This document shows, piece by piece, positions 63,475 through 64,000 of a stretch of DNA of 64,000 nucleotides. The position numbers were made by a program, and so were the translations under genes. Origin of the DNA: Varanus komodoensis (Eukaryota; Chordata; Lepidosauria; Squamata; Varanidae); the NCBI RefSeq assembly GCF_004798865.1, contig NW_025335268.1:111153027-111217026 (forward strand), written 5' to 3'. The notes below the pieces were generated by a model that saw only the letters and a program-made list of their open reading frames with translations, did not search any database and was not told the DNA's origin. Each line of letters opens with the position of its first letter. Positions within the stretch are counted from its first letter, which is position 1.

Positions 63475-64000
63475 AGGACCGTTTCCAAGTCCCCCAGTGG
63501 ATACCTGAAACCATGGATAGGAGCGAACACTATCGTCCATGGACCAGCACCGGATTGCAGGGAACTTCCTATAGGTCCATGGGGGAGCTGCATCCCACTT
63601 GCTGTGGACCAGCACAGGGGATGGCCGTGCTCTACCTCCTCTTCCTCAGTTGGCATCGTGTTTGTAGGAGATGCACCAGTGCCACAGGTGAGGGGGGCAG
63701 GAAGGGGAGGGACAGCTTGGTGGGAGCCGGCTGGGAGCCCCGCTATGCCGGGGCTATTTTGGTTTTTTTGTTGGCATTGTTTGTTTGTTTCTGGTTGTTT
63801 TGGAGAATTTTCATTTTTTGGTATGGTGTTTGGAAACTAATATACAGAATACCGTATTATGTGCATGGTGCTTTTTGTTTCTGCCCTGCTGAGGCAGTTT
63901 TCCTGTTTTTGCTGGTCCCCAGCTGTGGAAAGGTTGAAAACCACTGCTATATACAATTAAACCTTGACTTTTGTGGATTTAACTTAGATTTGATTATTCA
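63475..64000. mobile_element. DNA-transposon remnants (Tigger-like with hAT-like end)
   Basis: 'cccccagtggatacctgaaa' and 'ccatggataggagcgaac' (63490-63528), and 'aaaccttgacttttgtggat' to the window end, look like parts of a Tc1/mariner Tigger-type element. Between them a GC-rich block ends at 'aaaggttgaaaaccactg' (about 63930-63947), the reverse complement of the usual hAT end CAGTGGTTTTCAACC. This suggests a hAT element inside a Tigger-type one. The element runs off the window, and no transposase frame is seen. Confidence 0.4.

Overview
This is vertebrate nuclear DNA, almost certainly from a squamate reptile (probably a lizard). The repeats support this: a BovB (RTE) LINE, tRNA-headed Sauria-type SINEs, L2-clade LINEs, several CR1 LINEs, DIRS-like tyrosine-recombinase retroelements and hAT-type DNA transposons occur together. 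The host DNA is AT-rich, and the host exons are short and spread through long introns.

Two host genes meet tail to tail. On the + strand the window holds the last two coding exons of LRRC7 (densin-180, a postsynaptic LAP-family scaffold), at 276-350 and 20082-20189. They encode the second half of its C-terminal PDZ domain. A long 3' UTR may run on to a poly(A) signal at 29918-29923. On the - strand the window holds nine consecutive coding exons of LRRC40, from 63050 down to the stop at 35165. All nine join in one open frame of 336 codons plus stop, roughly the C-terminal half of this leucine-rich-repeat protein. The 5' exons lie beyond position 64000. LRRC7 followed by LRRC40 in opposite orientation matches the order I know from other tetrapods.

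Region by region: 351-20081 is one LRRC7 intron, with a DIRS-like fragment (about 6.8-9.6 kb) and L2, SINE and hAT-like scraps. 20190-29950 is probable LRRC7 3' UTR, itself invaded by CR1 and SINE copies and carrying a perfect 45-bp tandem duplication. 29950-34690 is the gap between the genes and is mostly CR1 plus two DIRS fragments. 35271-62877 holds the LRRC40 introns, nearly every one with its own retroelement: a DIRS copy with both ends (36-39 kb), a DIRS end module and BovB (40.5-42.3 kb), an L2 with an uninterrupted 1009-codon ORF (44.1-47.4 kb), a Sauria SINE (48.7 kb), a nearly complete DIRS (51.4-57.6 kb), and a pair of hAT elements (58.2-59.2 kb).

The points most worth a second look are: the intact L2 ORF; an L2-type 3' tail whose microsatellite starts at about +4 of a LRRC40 splice donor; two hAT elements whose 8-bp flanks match crosswise, as if they moved as one unit; and the DIRS copies, all six of which lie sense to their host gene or its flank and which share a recurrent inverted-repeat end module. 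I saw no bacterial-type operon, CRISPR array, tRNA, rRNA or new protein system. The DIRS elements are treated throughout as broken fossils.
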